Of a stretch of DNA of 64,000 nt, positions 12,601 through 22,629 are shown piece after piece. Origin of the DNA: Aphelenchoides besseyi (lineage: Eukaryota > Nematoda > Chromadorea > Rhabditida > Aphelenchoididae); assembly GCA_024699855.1 (NCBI GenBank), contig JAMPIQ010000001.1:14942001-15006000 (forward strand). Direction: 5' to 3'. Both the position numbers and the translations under genes were made by a program. The notes beneath the pieces were generated by a model. It saw nothing but the letters and a program-made list of their open reading frames with translations, searched no databases and was not told the origin of the DNA. The stretch's first letter is position 1; each line of letters begins with the position of its first letter.

Positions 12601-12649
12601 TCCTTCGTGGCTTTGCCAATTGAATAAAGGAATAAAGTAGTAAAGTACA
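9621..12649 (+). mobile_element. RTE-clade LINE retrotransposon, decayed
   Basis: About 3.03 kb, the typical length of RTE elements, with an AP-endonuclease-like domain followed by a reverse transcriptase in one long coding region. The endonuclease runs from about 9835 (IRICSLNVRSIRTA) through YAPQSGRGEDEYDTF and SSDHRVIRSIV (about 10530-10570). RT blocks follow: NYRPISLLSTIFKVV (about 11350), QAGFRRGYSTVDH, LFVDFRKAFD (about 11550), RQGDSLSPLLF (about 11735) and the catalytic YADDIAIFS (about 11850). The C-terminal region ends with TPGRPAIRYEDDFRKVA. The 3' end is A/T-rich with GGAATAAAG-type repeats. The reading frame shifts several times (between 10000 and 10135, near 10950, near 11200 and near 11590), and a TAG at 10276-10278 replaces the residue in GD-x-NAIIG. 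It cannot make a full protein as it stands. Confidence 0.93.
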
Positions 12650-12660
12650 TGTTTAGTACA
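12650..12660. repeat. LINE target-site duplication, right
   Basis: TGTTTAGTACA, identical to 9610-9620, directly after the 3' A/T-rich end of the LINE. Confidence 0.85.
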
Positions 12661-12884
12661 AGAAGAAGAAATCCAAAAGCAGTGAGAGAGGAGATCGGTC
12701 GATTGTGGCTAACATCCTGTAGAGAAAACGTTCTTACAATTATTTGGGAGGGGGGAGGCAGAAGGTACGACTTGATAAAATACCAAATTAAATGAACTAT
12801 TAGATTACCAATTACAATTGTGGCAATGTTCTGTAAATGCCTGCCCCAAGACACTCTTTGTTCCATCGTAAGATGGTTGTATTC
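12661..12884. other. Unique spacer between LINE and duplicated block B
   Basis: Not shared with block D. A minus-strand open frame crosses it (12992-12516), fusing the broken helicase copy to unrelated sequence, including hydrophobic stretches (VIGNLIVHLIWYFI). It is probably read-through of a breakpoint rather than a gene. Confidence 0.5.
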
Positions 12885-14369
12885 ATCGAAAGGAATTTCG
12901 ATTGTTTGTTGCAGGACCCGTTGGTTCAAGTCGCGGTTTTGGTTTCGCACAATAACGCTCTTCGGCTTGCAGAACATGTTCGACAACTGCATAATTTGAG
13001 GTGAAAACGTTGCACTGAAGAAAAGTGCTTGTCTGTTCTCAACCTAAAGGTAACTAGCGCATTATACAGCTGTAACAGAAAGTACTTACGGATGGAAAAG
13101 TGACCATTCTTTGAACTTCAGGCATAAACGACGACTTGAGAAGTTCATCGGCTTCGTCGAGAACCAAAAACTTCAACTTATCGTATTTCAACTGAAATGA
13201 CAAACACAATCATAGAAGAAACGATCGAAATTGTACTTACGAATTGCGCTTTACGGTCATCCGAACTCATGAAGTCAATCAGCCGCCCCGGTGTTCCAAC
13301 CAAAATGTCGCAGCCGTTCTTGTAAATGGATTTTCTGTTCAAATCGATCTTGTAGTCACCATGAACAACGTTGACTCGCACTTTGGTCTCTAAAAGTCGA
13401 AATCAGTCTAAGGTTAAGATCTTTTGCAACATACTGTCCGCGAATTTTTTGGCTTGTTCGTACAACTGAGCAGCCAACTCACGAGTCGGTTCAATGATCA
13501 ACGCAGAAACCGAACACAAACGTTCGGTCTCCTCTTGATCCTTAAATTCGTCGTGCAATTTCTGGATAATTGGCAACAAAAAGGCGGCCGACTTTCCACT
13601 TCCAGTCTCGGCTTGTCCTTTCACATCGAAACCGTCCATGATCAATGGCATAGCGTATTTTTGGAAGTTGCGCGGGAACGAGTAGTTCGAACGTCGAATG
13701 TTGTTCATAATGATCTCGTCAAACTCGGCTTCTTCCCATTTTCTGAAAACAAACTCGTATTCCCAAAGCTAGAAGTTGTCCACTTACTCAATGACAGTCA
13801 GAGGCTCGGGACCATTTTCGACGGTTTGTCCATCCAACGAGTAGAAGTCGTTGGTTTGTTTGTGCTTCTCGTCTTCTTTGAAAATTTCATCGACACTGCG
13901 TTCCACAGGAATGTGAGATGGACGAGCTAAAAAATTGAACTAATTTTGAGGTTTCTACGATTCGAACTTACAAATTCGATCCATTTCGCCACCAAAGTTG
14001 TAACCACCCGGACGGCTTCCATTGTCATTGTAGCCTCCTCGATCGCCACGAGACGGTGAGCCGTCGTTGTAGCGATTGTCGTAATCGTTGGATGATCCTC
14101 GACCATCACGATAGGAGTTGCCGCCGCCGTCGTTCACGCGGGCATTGGAGTCGTTGGATTGTGGACGCTGATCGAAAGCTGAAACAACAGTGGATTACTG
14201 ATTGAATTAACGGATCTTTGATTTACTGCCTCCTCGTCCGCCTCCTCCTCGGCCGGCGCTGCGAAAAGTCACTCCAGTGGAGTCTTCTGTAGAAACAATG
14301 TTCAACGTCAAATGTTGCAAACAAGCACTCACCGTCCTGCATGCCACCACGACCACCGCGGAACGCCAT
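12885..14369 (-). pseudogene. Truncated DEAD-box helicase copy
   Basis: Copy of the helicase at 48126-51215. It keeps the ATG (14369, MAFRGGRGG), a much reduced RGG/ND-repeat segment, the Q-motif region (FPRNFQKYAMP), motif I (AETGSGKSA), PTRELAAQ, TPGRLIDF, DEADELL and FFSATFSPQ. It then ends at RDLNQRVLQ, where homology stops; the whole second RecA domain (motifs IV-VI) is missing. The remaining frame runs into unrelated sequence and stops at 12516, inside the LINE 3' end. Without the second RecA lobe it cannot be a normal helicase. The first lobe is open, so a dominant-interfering or regulatory transcript cannot be excluded. Confidence 0.85.
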
Positions 14370-15066
14370 TTGAGTCGATGGATTACCGAAACGAGTACTT
14401 TGATTAATATCGATAAATGCAACGCAAAAACCAAAAGACAAAGATTTGACACAACAGTCAAGTGTTACAAGTATAGGAAGAATGGAGGAAGTTTAAGAGG
14501 CCGAGAACATTGATCGAACGTTCGAAAGAAGTCACAGATGCACGGATTGTCGCGAAATCAAAATGAAGAATCGAATTGCAGGAAGAATTCAAAAGACAAA
14601 CGAATCTCTCGAGACGTGTTTAGCGACAAACATCGATTTGAAATGGTCAGATCGATAGCGAAATCGTCGAAAGTGCGAATCGACTTTTGGCCTAAAAGAT
14701 TCGCTTTCGCAGCCGACACCAAAACAATCGTCGTTTTGCAGATTGCGTTGTTTATTACAGACCAATCGCGCTGCCATTTCGACTCGACGGTGTGTTCAAC
14801 CTCCGACTCAGTTCTCTTCGGCGCGTCTTAAGGAAACAACAAACGAAATGGTGCGCTACGAATGGCGATTTGCCTTTTCTTTAAACGATGCGAAAAGAGT
14901 GTAATAGGATAGAAGCATTTAAGGTCAAATCTTGAAAAAATTCAACGCCAACTACTTCAAAAGCATAAGACCATTAGTGTCCTAAGACGGACGCTGATCA
15001 GCTTATTCAAGGAAACGATCTGTCGGCTGAAATCCGCTGGCTCTCGACTATTCGATTCGAATTGCA

Positions 15067-15402
15067 TCGTTGTTGGAACGACGTATTCTCGAAGAGTATT
15101 GGCGACAAGGAGACAAAGAAAAAGAACAGGGATTGGAAGTGAGTCCAATGTGCGATCGTGGGAATGTGACCATCGAAAAAAGTCAAGTAAGCGGTTAATT
15201 TGAGGCAACAAAACGCTTGTTTTAGGTCGGTTTTATCGACTACATTGTGCATCCGCTGTTTGAGACGTGGGCCGAATTAGTGTATCCGGATGCCCAAGAG
15301 ATTTTGGATCAACTCGAAGACAACCGTCTTTGGTATTTGGAGCGAATTCCGAAGGAAGACAAGCGAACGAACGCCCACGAAGCCTCAGGGCACATCCGGT
15401 GA
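15067..15402 (+). pseudogene. PDE4-like C-terminal fragment, frameshifted copy
   Basis: Encodes the end of a cAMP-type phosphodiesterase catalytic domain: [20 protein letters not shown], then after a short intron [20 protein letters not shown] and [13 protein letters not shown]. The metal-binding HD residues of the catalytic core lie upstream in PDEs and are not present here. Compared with block D this copy lacks one A (GAACGACG at about 15078-15085 against GAACGAACG), which breaks the frame before EEYW. Together these mark it as non-functional. Confidence 0.75.
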
Positions 15403-15854
15403 CAATAACCACAATGAAATCAACTTCTTCAGTCGACAGTCCACGGATTAGCCGTCAGTTGGCGCCGATCCCATCGCCCGATCCGTCAATTGGAGACGAA
15501 GAAGAAGAAAAGTAAAAATTCTGGTGTTTCTTTTGGATCGTCTGTTTGGCTTCGATTCCAACGACTCGTTTCCATTCGGACGACCACTCGCGGGTATTCC
15601 TCCGTTCTGCGTCGCCGTTGCGGTTTCAATCTTCTAGTCCTCCGATTCACTTTTATCTCGCAGTTATAAACCATCCGACAGATATTTCTCTACTTAATCA
15701 CCTCGACCAGGTGCTCCGGTTGTTAAGAACCGCTTCAACAAAAACCGTTTCGTTTGACGCGTGTAATTTCCTTTCCCGCTGCTCTCCGATCATTTTTGTT
15801 GTTTCGCTTTTGAAATAAACTTTGTATGTTCTCAGTATTGGGAACTCGCAAAAA

Positions 15855-16003
15855 TTCCGTCTGGCGCAGTCAGAACTGAGGGCTAATTGTTTTGGAGCCT
15901 GCGGGTGCTAGAAGGCCGCCAATAGGTGATCCGAAGACCACCTCTGCGCACACCAGCGACCCCCCGACACCCGCAGATGCACGGAGCTCACGGTTGTACC
16001 GTG
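15855..16003. ncRNA. Candidate structured RNA, copy B
   Basis: A GC-rich hairpin cluster between the PDE fragment and the 7TM gene. A 9-bp stem CTGCGGGTG (15899-15907) with CACCCGCAG (15968-15976) encloses a 7-bp hairpin GGTGATC-CGAA-GACCACC (15925-15942), which on the minus strand is GGTGGTC-UUCG-GATCACC with one G-U pair. A third hairpin, CACGGT-TGT-ACCGTG, is at 15989-16003. CAGT-CAGA-ACTG and GGCT...AGCC pairs lie at 15869-15899. The single change in block D (C to T at 15902) becomes a G-U pair if the + strand is read. No known RNA family was recognised, and the strand is unsettled. A 1-in-88-codon minus frame also crosses it. Confidence 0.35.
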
Positions 16004-16329
16004 TGAGTTGCCACCACGGAAGCGGCGACAACTGAAGAAAAGGGCGTTTGATCGTCTTACCTGCACAAGAACGAACAGAAGCCCCGATGGGATAACCGTC
16101 TTTATGCCCGAGTTCTCTTCGTCCGACCCTCTCCTCGTTTTGCGCGTTATTTCCAACTGCGCTAGAAATAACAAGACGATGAGGTGGTCAATTAGAAGAC
16201 GACGAGCTTTCAGTCTCCAGTCAAACTCGGTGATTCAAGTCGTCAGCAATAGACTTCTCGAGTTGAACGTCTTATTAAGAGAACCAGACAACTGGACTAA
16301 GATCACCTCCAATTGAATAGACGTTTAGA

Positions 16330-17541
16330 ATGCACGTCAATCCAATTAGTCATTACCTAGAAATTCAATTCCACCTGTTCGTGGGTTTCAACAGCCAGTG
16401 GATAGAAGTTCATTTCTGGTGGTTACATGGGAAATACGAGTTCCAAACTGCCGACTTAATCGGCTTCATGTTGTTCAAAATGTCAAATTACGAACCGATT
16501 TTGAGTCAAAGATTGTCGGTGGCCGTGGGTCTCACGTTCTGCATCTCGTCGCTTCTATTCCCGGTTGTTCTCTACTTGATTCTGAAAAAGTCTCGTCAGA
16601 TGAAATTGTATCGGTACTATCTGATAAACAATGTTAGGTGAGTAGTCTCGTTCGGCTTCTTATTTAGAGGTTCCAGTTGGTGTTACATCTATCACACGTG
16701 CACTTTCGGTGCCCGACCAACCTTCTTGTTTCCGTCTTTCTGTTTGATTTTAGATCCGGTCCTTCCACTTCCACGCGAGTTTCTTGTTTTCGGGGTCTTC
16801 TTTGTGGTCTTTGTGGTCATCAACCTCGATCTTTCTGTAGTCGAATCGTTGTTCTATCGTTACAGTCAGGTGTGTTAATAGGAAGATACAATCAGATAAG
16901 CGGTGGGTTTTCAGGCCTTTCCCGGATGGCTGGATGTTTTTTTCAACGAGTCTCGATGGCTCTACGGGATCTACTTTGCTGTTCACACCTCCATTTATGC
17001 GTCCATTTTCATTCCATTGATTCTGGGATACGTGAGAGACGAGCGCGAAACGAGAAGCCAATTCGCTGCCGAGAATCCCGACCTCGTTAATTTGGTCGAT
17101 TCGATGATCGTCGTTTGTTTCATGAACTCGGACATTTCGCGGCGTTTAATTCTGTGGATTGCGATTCTACTGATGTCGTTCTTCTGTTTGGGCACCACTC
17201 TCTACTTCGTTTTGTACTTTCGAATGAAACAAACGCGAAAACAGTCAACGATTTCTTCCACCTACAAGCTGCAGCTCATGTTGTTTAGGGCCATTTCGGC
17301 TCAACTCTACATCGGCTACTGTTTCCTGTTGCTACCCGTGGCTTTCACCTGCACTCTAGTTTACTTTCAAGTGCCTCATGGCGGTGTCTACTCGACCATC
17401 GTCTCGAGTTTGATGTCCTTTCACGGTTCCCTCGACTATCTTTGCATGATGTACTTCATCACGCCGTACAAGCGAACAATCTTGAAGTGGCTACGTTTGG
17501 ACAAAGACACTTCGACAGGTAACAAAACAATTTGGTTCTGA
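16330..17541 (+). CDS. Chemoreceptor-like 7TM protein, copy B
   Basis: Predicted nematode-type seven-transmembrane receptor, probably of the Str superfamily (Srh/Str/Sri-like), expected in sensory-neuron cilia. Exon 1 (ATG 16330) gives TM1 (TFCISSLLFPVVLYLIL). After a 41-nt intron come TYHTCTFGARPTFLF-type sequence and TM3 (LVFGVFFVVFVVINLDL). After a second intron come AFPGWLDVFFNESRW, TM4-TM7, and a C-terminal PYKRTILKWLRLD, the PYR/PYK-like end of such receptors. The stop follows NKTIWF. The first in-frame ATG is long for an extracellular N-terminus, so a start at about 16480 (MSNYEPILSQRL) is equally possible. All splice sites match block D, and the frame is open in both copies. Confidence 0.75.
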
Positions 17542-17687
17542 GTTGATCAATACACCTCGCGGTTCTTAGTTTCTCGACGCACCACTTTTCCAACGACCAC
17601 AGTAACCGTGTTCACCAACGTCAACTAGCTCTAACTAACGTGTATTGAATAAATAAGGGCTTAAAAACAACGTTCATTACAAATGCA

Positions 17688-18587
17688 GAAATCAATTAAC
17701 GGTGATCGTTCTCTGTGCCACAAGTGATGAGTTAAAGACAAATCGAATGCAAGTTGACGGAATGAACTTATGGTGTCAATAGAATCAACTGCATTTTCCG
17801 GGTATTATAATCGAAATTAGCAGTTTGCTACTTGGACTTCTATCAATGCATCAACTCGTTTGCTTTCTTGTTCCTCTGACTCTTGTTTTTGATTCTAATC
17901 TCCATTTGGTGGATGTTCCTTGTTTTTAGAGTGCAATCACAGATGGATCAAGAATTCTCGAGGACTTGCAAGTGCGAACTCAGCAGTTCTTTTAACTCTG
18001 AGGATTGTGGAATCATAATGCAAAGTGGCAATCTGAAATGTGGGCTCAAAGGCCGATTGTCGAAGTCAAATACCTTCTCACACTTCTGCTCAGTTTGACC
18101 GCATTTGCCCCAGAATTCCAAAAGTAAGAACTTGAGTTCCAATCTTACTTTCTCGTTTCAACATCACAATCAATGTGTTGGTCGCAGCAAGAGGAGTGTA
18201 CTAACCGGTCATCTTCAGTATCGGTAAGTTCAATAGTCGAGTTCTCTAAGTGTGTTGCTTATTTGAGACGACTACGAGCGATGGTGCTTACAAAACGGAG
18301 ATGCTTGTGAAGAGACTAGCCGTTGGAGCTAAAGCAGAAGGTGATGCAATCTTGTTGCTTTTTCTTCAAGTGAACTTGAGCTAAACAATATAGAAGTCAT
18401 GAGTTTAGACGCAATCTTCAAACGGCACAAATGACATCAAATTGGTCAAAGTGATCAAAGGTGAGCTCAAGCCGCTTTAGTTGTTTTAATTTCGTGCAGA
18501 TGCCTCTAATCTTCGCTTTGCACTCATCAGCCTCTTCACTTGCTGGTTTTTCGTGTCGACTTCTAAGCTCGAAATCAGACTGACGAT
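17688..18587. other. Spacer between blocks B and C
   Basis: About 900 bp with no supported gene. A 71-codon frame (17883-18098) starts with a hydrophobic stretch and is Cys-rich, but it has no family resemblance. The right end holds the inverted-repeat arm (18502-18545). At the junction with block C is GACTGACGATC, resembling GACTGACAATC at about 9572. Confidence 0.55.
18502..18545 (-). repeat. Inverted repeat arm at left edge of copy C
   Basis: Reverse complement of 9489-9531 (GCCTCTAATCTTCGC...CTTCACTTGCTG), ending 42 bp before duplication C begins. Confidence 0.8.
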
Positions 18588-19270
18588 CGATCACCGAAGA
18601 GGAGCGTCGAGCAATTCAAGAGGAATGGACCAAAGACGCGGATGATGTTGAGATGAAAGAAGAAGCCGAAGAGACCGATGACTCCACGGATGCTGACTCC
18701 GAAGTGGATGTTGGCGACGACGAAGAAGAGGGGTTGGACCCGACGGCGCCTGTCGATCCGCTTTTGGTTGCACGAATCAAAAATGCTCTGGGCAAGCAGC
18801 TTTCGAAGAGGAAGATCAAAGCGACACGGTCAGTTTCTTCACTTTCTTTCCTCATTGTCGACTTTTAGGACATCGAAATGGACGATGAAGAGATGGCGGA
18901 GTTGGACAAGAACTTGGCTTCAGCTCTGCGAACATTCACGACTCGTGGCAAGAAAGAACAAACCGAAAATGTGAAGGTGTTTCGCTCCAAATGCATCGAA
19001 ATTCTGAACGTTTATTTCACTGTTGCCACCCTCGAAGAAGCTCAAGTGAGTGATCAGTCGCGTGATAGAAACTACAAGTTCTGTTTATAGGCGAATATTC
19101 ACCATCTGACGTCTCTTGTTTCGTTTCTTCAACGCCATCAGTTTACAGAATTGTTGAAGAAAACGAGCGCAATTTGCACGGTAATCGCAAACAAACACAA
19201 GACCTTGAAACCGCAGTTTCAACGTAGAGAAGAATTGTTATTACCGAAAGTGGAGCCGGAAGAAAAGTAA
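18588..19270 (+). pseudogene. Pol5/MYBBP1A 3'-end fragment
   Basis: Exact copy of the last exons of the gene at 3742-6470, from ITEEERRAIQEEWTKD through the acidic block and the final exon (stop 19268-19270). The upstream three quarters of the gene, with start codon and promoter, are missing, and the sequence before 18588 is unrelated. It is a truncated duplicate unless an outside promoter drives a fragment. A 71-codon frame from an internal ATG (18653) ends in the retained intron. Confidence 0.9.
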
Positions 19271-19663
19271 TTGGTTGTTGTCAGATGTTCTAAACGAGTG
19301 TTTTTGTTGACTTTGATTGTTTTTGTTGTTGTTAAGTTTTCCAGTAAAAGTTTGAGTAAATACTGCAGACAATGAGTTTTATAGTCCTTTATTTCTACAA
19401 CAAAGAAATCAACAATCCAAAGTTCATGCCGTTTTCTTTTCTTTCTTTTGACCGTATCGTTGAAGCAGCTTGGTGCACAAACGAGCTGTAGACTACAGAA
19501 TTAGAACCAAAGAAAGAAACAAAGTAAAGACGGAGAATGTGAAAAGAGCAAGAAGATCAAAGGAATGTTGTTGTTGAATGAAACTGGATCGGGATGCTGG
19601 CAGTTCGAATTCGTTCAATGGTCCGTTACGTGCAGAAAACTCGACGTCACAAACGAACACATC

Positions 19664-21027
19664 TCAAAGACTAAACGGATCTTCCGCCATCTTTAAGCTC
19701 ACTTCTTTGGCCACTTTCAGATAACTGGGATCTTCGAGAATCGTACGGATAGCATCAGCAAGCGTCGAAGTGATTGTGTGGCGTCGGTCAACAAAAACTC
19801 CGAGTTTGCGTTTGACTATAAGCGCCGTGTTGAACGGCTTATCAGCAAAGAAAGGTAAGGCAACCACTGGAACACCAAAACGAGCAGCATCATTCAACGA
19901 ATTCAAACCTGTAAACATCGCATTTGATTCCTGTCTTCTTGCTCGTCGAGGCCGATTTGCTTCCTAAATTCAAGAACTTACCCATGTGTGAAATGAACGC
20001 AACAGTATGCGGATGAGCCAGAATACTCGACTGGTTCATCCAGTTAACAGTATGAACATTCTTATAGTGAGCAGAAGTCAGATGAGTCAAATTGTTGCTA
20101 TTGGCATTCGTCACTTTCCAAATGAATTGGTAGTTCGGGAATTAACTGAAGGCATCTAGGAACGCATCCCGGATCTCTGGCCTCATGTGATCGGTGTTGA
20201 CGATTGATCCAAAGGAGACCAAAATCACTCCTTTTGATGCACGATCAAAAATGGCCGTAAAAGTCTGTGGAATCGTTGTATTGTGGTAGTAGATAAACTA
20301 ATACCTGATCCAATTTTTAAGGTTTCCATTCCGATTCCACCAATTTGCTTCACTTTGGCGCGCAATGATCTCGGAAAATCAATGAACTTGTTGGTGTTCA
20401 ACCAAACGAACTCGACTCGTCTCAATTTCTTCTGATGATGGAAAGTCCGGAGAAAAAAGTTTCTGCATAACTTTCCGCACTGGAGGCGGTTTCATTTGTA
20501 AGTTTGTTCGCCAGAACATGATCGCATTGACCGCTCGTTCTGTCAAGCGGCTAATCGGATTAATTTTTTCTTGATTGACCATCACTGAGATGCTCTTGTT
20601 TTATGCTATCGGTAATACAACTTACTTGGAATGTTGTTATGGTCGGTGGGAATGCCGTGCACATAACTTGTGTAATCAGTTGATGGAAGAGCTGAAATGT
20701 GCCGTCCTTTTCGATGACAGTAATCTCTTCGTACCGCTTAGTTCGTGAGTAAGTGGAAGAGACTGAAGGCATTGATCGATACTCTCGTCTAAATTGCCAT
20801 CTTATTTCTTGGTAGTTCATCTCACTAACCGAGCCGATTTTGTAGTTGCGAGAACGTTTCGAACTCACGACTTCATGTTCGACATCAACTAAAATGTCCG
20901 CTAAACGTCCTGTAAAACCAATGTGAGTGTCCCACGTAGATATGAACAGAAAACGTGCAGCAGAAACAGCCGGCAACAAGACAAACGGAACAATCGCAGG
21001 ACAAAACAACATCGTACGCGATGTCAT
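19664..21027 (-). pseudogene. UDP-glycosyltransferase pseudogene, copy C
   Basis: Second copy of the broken UGT. It shares the in-frame TAA (20142-20144), the frame break near 20415 and the early stop after AEDPFSL, so these lesions predate the duplication or were spread by conversion. It differs at the 5' side: a segment corresponding to 8058-8384 is gone, joining HEVVSSKRS directly to NYKIGSVSEMNYQEI in one open frame (21027-20560). The deletion is 327 bp (109 codons). A five-base GAACG sits at both ends of the lost segment in copy A. The signal peptide (MLFCPAIVPFVLLPAVSA) is retained. Confidence 0.82.
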
Positions 21028-21690
21028 AACCTTCGACTTGGTCGTCTCTTTATAGCGACCGTCTCGACCCTACTCGTTTTACATGTAGTTTGTAGTGTAT
21101 TCCTTGGAGCTAATTGATTCGAATGATCGTGCAACTTCTGTTGTGCCGCAAACAAGGAAATTCGTGTGATTAGTTGCACTAAACGTGTGGACCGTGTTCT
21201 TCCGAAGTGGTTGATAAGCGAGTTCAGTTGCTATTACCTTTGTGACTCGAACATGCCAACTGCGGTGATCAAACATCTCAAGAGATCGAGTGATTACAAC
21301 TCTCGAAATGGGCGATTGTTTCTTCAGGATGTTCAGTGGCTGCTTTCAGATGGACTCTCAAATCCTGGATCGTAACATGAAGTTGAACGAAATGCCAAGA
21401 TTTCTGGAAAGCGGCAATGTTGTCCGGTGGTCAAGACTGACGGCTCGAGCATGTGCTTTTGAGTTTTGGATTCATTGCCTTTGAACTCGTTGGAACAGAT
21501 TCTGAGCCAACGAGAGAGTTTTCCTTTCAGTTCTCAAGTCCCAAAGAGCTCGCGCAGAACTTTTCTCTTGTTCTCAATCACGTGTTTTTTAACTTCTCGA
21601 TCGTTTGCGAGTTTTTTTCGATTTGCAAGTGTCGATTTGATTTCAGTTGAACATCTTCGATCAAACGCTCTCTTCTTGTTGTCGTGAATC
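21028..21690. other. Spacer upstream of UGT copy C and ubiquitin-like gene
   Basis: Divergent promoter region. The part to about 21590 aligns with 8562-9115 at visibly lower identity than the neighbouring block. No gene is supported. Confidence 0.5.
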
Positions 21691-22223
21691 ATGAAGATTG
21701 AAGTGGTATTTTGGAATTGGAAAAATTTTATGCTTGAGGTACGTTTGTACTTTACCGTCTGTCTACTTTGCCGTCATTTCAGGTCAAACCCACCGACACC
21801 GTCCGACAAGTCAAGAAAAAGATTCAAAAAATAGGAGGCCTTCCGGCAGACCAACAAATTGCAACTTTTTGTCGTAAGTTCAAAACGACTTTGCTGATTA
21901 ACTGTTTCATTTTGGAAATTGAACTCAAAGATGATAAAATGCTCATGGAATACGGTTTACACGAAATAGAAGAGATCCAAATTTTGGAATTTTATTTTGA
22001 ATGGCGTAGGGACATACTCGAAGCTCGGCAAGCACCTTTGGCTGAGATGCTCCACAATAAGGAACTCGATCTTATTCTCAGTGGACCTCCGGAGCTACAC
22101 GAAAGATTGAAACCTCGAATCGCTTATCTCTACGAGCAACTTGGACTCATAAAAAAGGAACGAGATTCAGAAGAGTCGACTAGTCATGCCGGCTTGCGTC
22201 GACGTCGCGTGGCCAATGATTGA
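21691..22223 (+). CDS. Ubiquitin-like domain protein
   Basis: Small protein with an N-terminal ubiquitin-like fold. The ATG at 21691 gives MKIEVVFWNWKNFMLEV, joined by a 44-nt intron to KPTDTVRQVKKKIQKIGGLP and ADQQ (matching the ubiquitin pattern VEPSDTIxxVKxKIxxxxGxPPDQQ). The segment after ADQQIATFC can be read straight through or across a weak intron; it resumes at LKDDKMLMEYGLHEIEEIQI, which matches the ubiquitin L-x-D..tL.dY.I pattern. A helical, charged C-terminal region follows (HERLKPRIAYLYEQLGLIKK), ending RRRRVAND. There is no C-terminal di-glycine, so it should act as an integral UBL rather than a conjugated modifier. Partners are unknown. Confidence 0.72.
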
Positions 22224-22361
22224 ATCGGATCTTACTACCAAGTCTTCGTATTCATCCAAGTCTTCTACCTCATTTTTCCTTGTAATCGCTGTGAACAATT
22301 AAAAATTTTAAATAAATACGTGTTTTCATGTCTCTTTCTTTTTCTGTAATCTGATTCTATT

Positions 22362-22517
22362 TCGTCAGACGTGGTCTTGATGCATTGTCTCGAAAACGTT
22401 AGTTACACCTCTAACGTCTGTTTCACTTTTGAGTCTTTCGAAAGTTTCTTAGTTGTGACTCTCAAGGAAATAGACGAGATTCTGCAGCTCGAATTCTATC
22501 TTTTGGCATCCGATTAA
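22362..22517 (+). pseudogene. Decayed ubiquitin-like paralogue
   Basis: A short stretch downstream of the UBL gene ends LKEIDEILQLEFYLLASD then TAA. It mirrors the LHEIEEIQILEFYFEW segment of the intact gene 140 bp upstream of its own end. The N-terminal part is not recognisable. It looks like the remnant of a tandem duplication. Confidence 0.5.
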
Positions 22518-22629
22518 CTCGCTTCTGCATTTCATATGAAAGTGTTTATGTTCAGATTAAGATAGTTGACTAGCAAAAACAACGACTAATGTGACGCTAT
22601 TTACGGTTTTACTGCATTTTAAGCAGAAC

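Larger units (their letters stand above)
12885..17687. repeat. Segmental duplication block B (derived copy of 48.8-54.7 kb)
   Basis: Direct-orientation copy of 48808-54743 with scattered substitutions. B is shorter by about 1.1 kb: it lacks most RGG-coding exons of the helicase and a 205-bp piece matching 51781-51985. The left edge cuts the helicase after the RVLQ codons; the right edge is after ACAAATGCAGA. A is thus followed by B, and B by C. Confidence 0.93.
18588..21590. repeat. Segmental duplication block C (copy of 5.8-9.1 kb)
   Basis: Direct copy of 5788-9115. The first 2.2 kb appear identical. From 20788 on, substitutions appear and a 327-bp deletion (relative to 8058-8384) is seen. 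The left edge is inside a Pol5 exon. Confidence 0.93.

Noticed and set aside
13424..13930. Long + strand frame of 168 codons (and its twin at 49343-49852)
   Set aside because: It is the antisense shadow of the DEAD-box helicase exons, whose minus-strand reading carries all helicase motifs.
15908..16174. 88-codon minus frame preserved in both duplicate blocks
   Set aside because: Overlaps the hairpin cluster, has no start context or family resemblance, and conservation is explained by recent duplication.
5788..20787. Identical A/C copies as an assembly artefact
   Set aside because: Not fully excluded, but the copies differ beyond 7987/20787, sit in different flanks, and carry a distinct deletion, all of which argue for real duplication.
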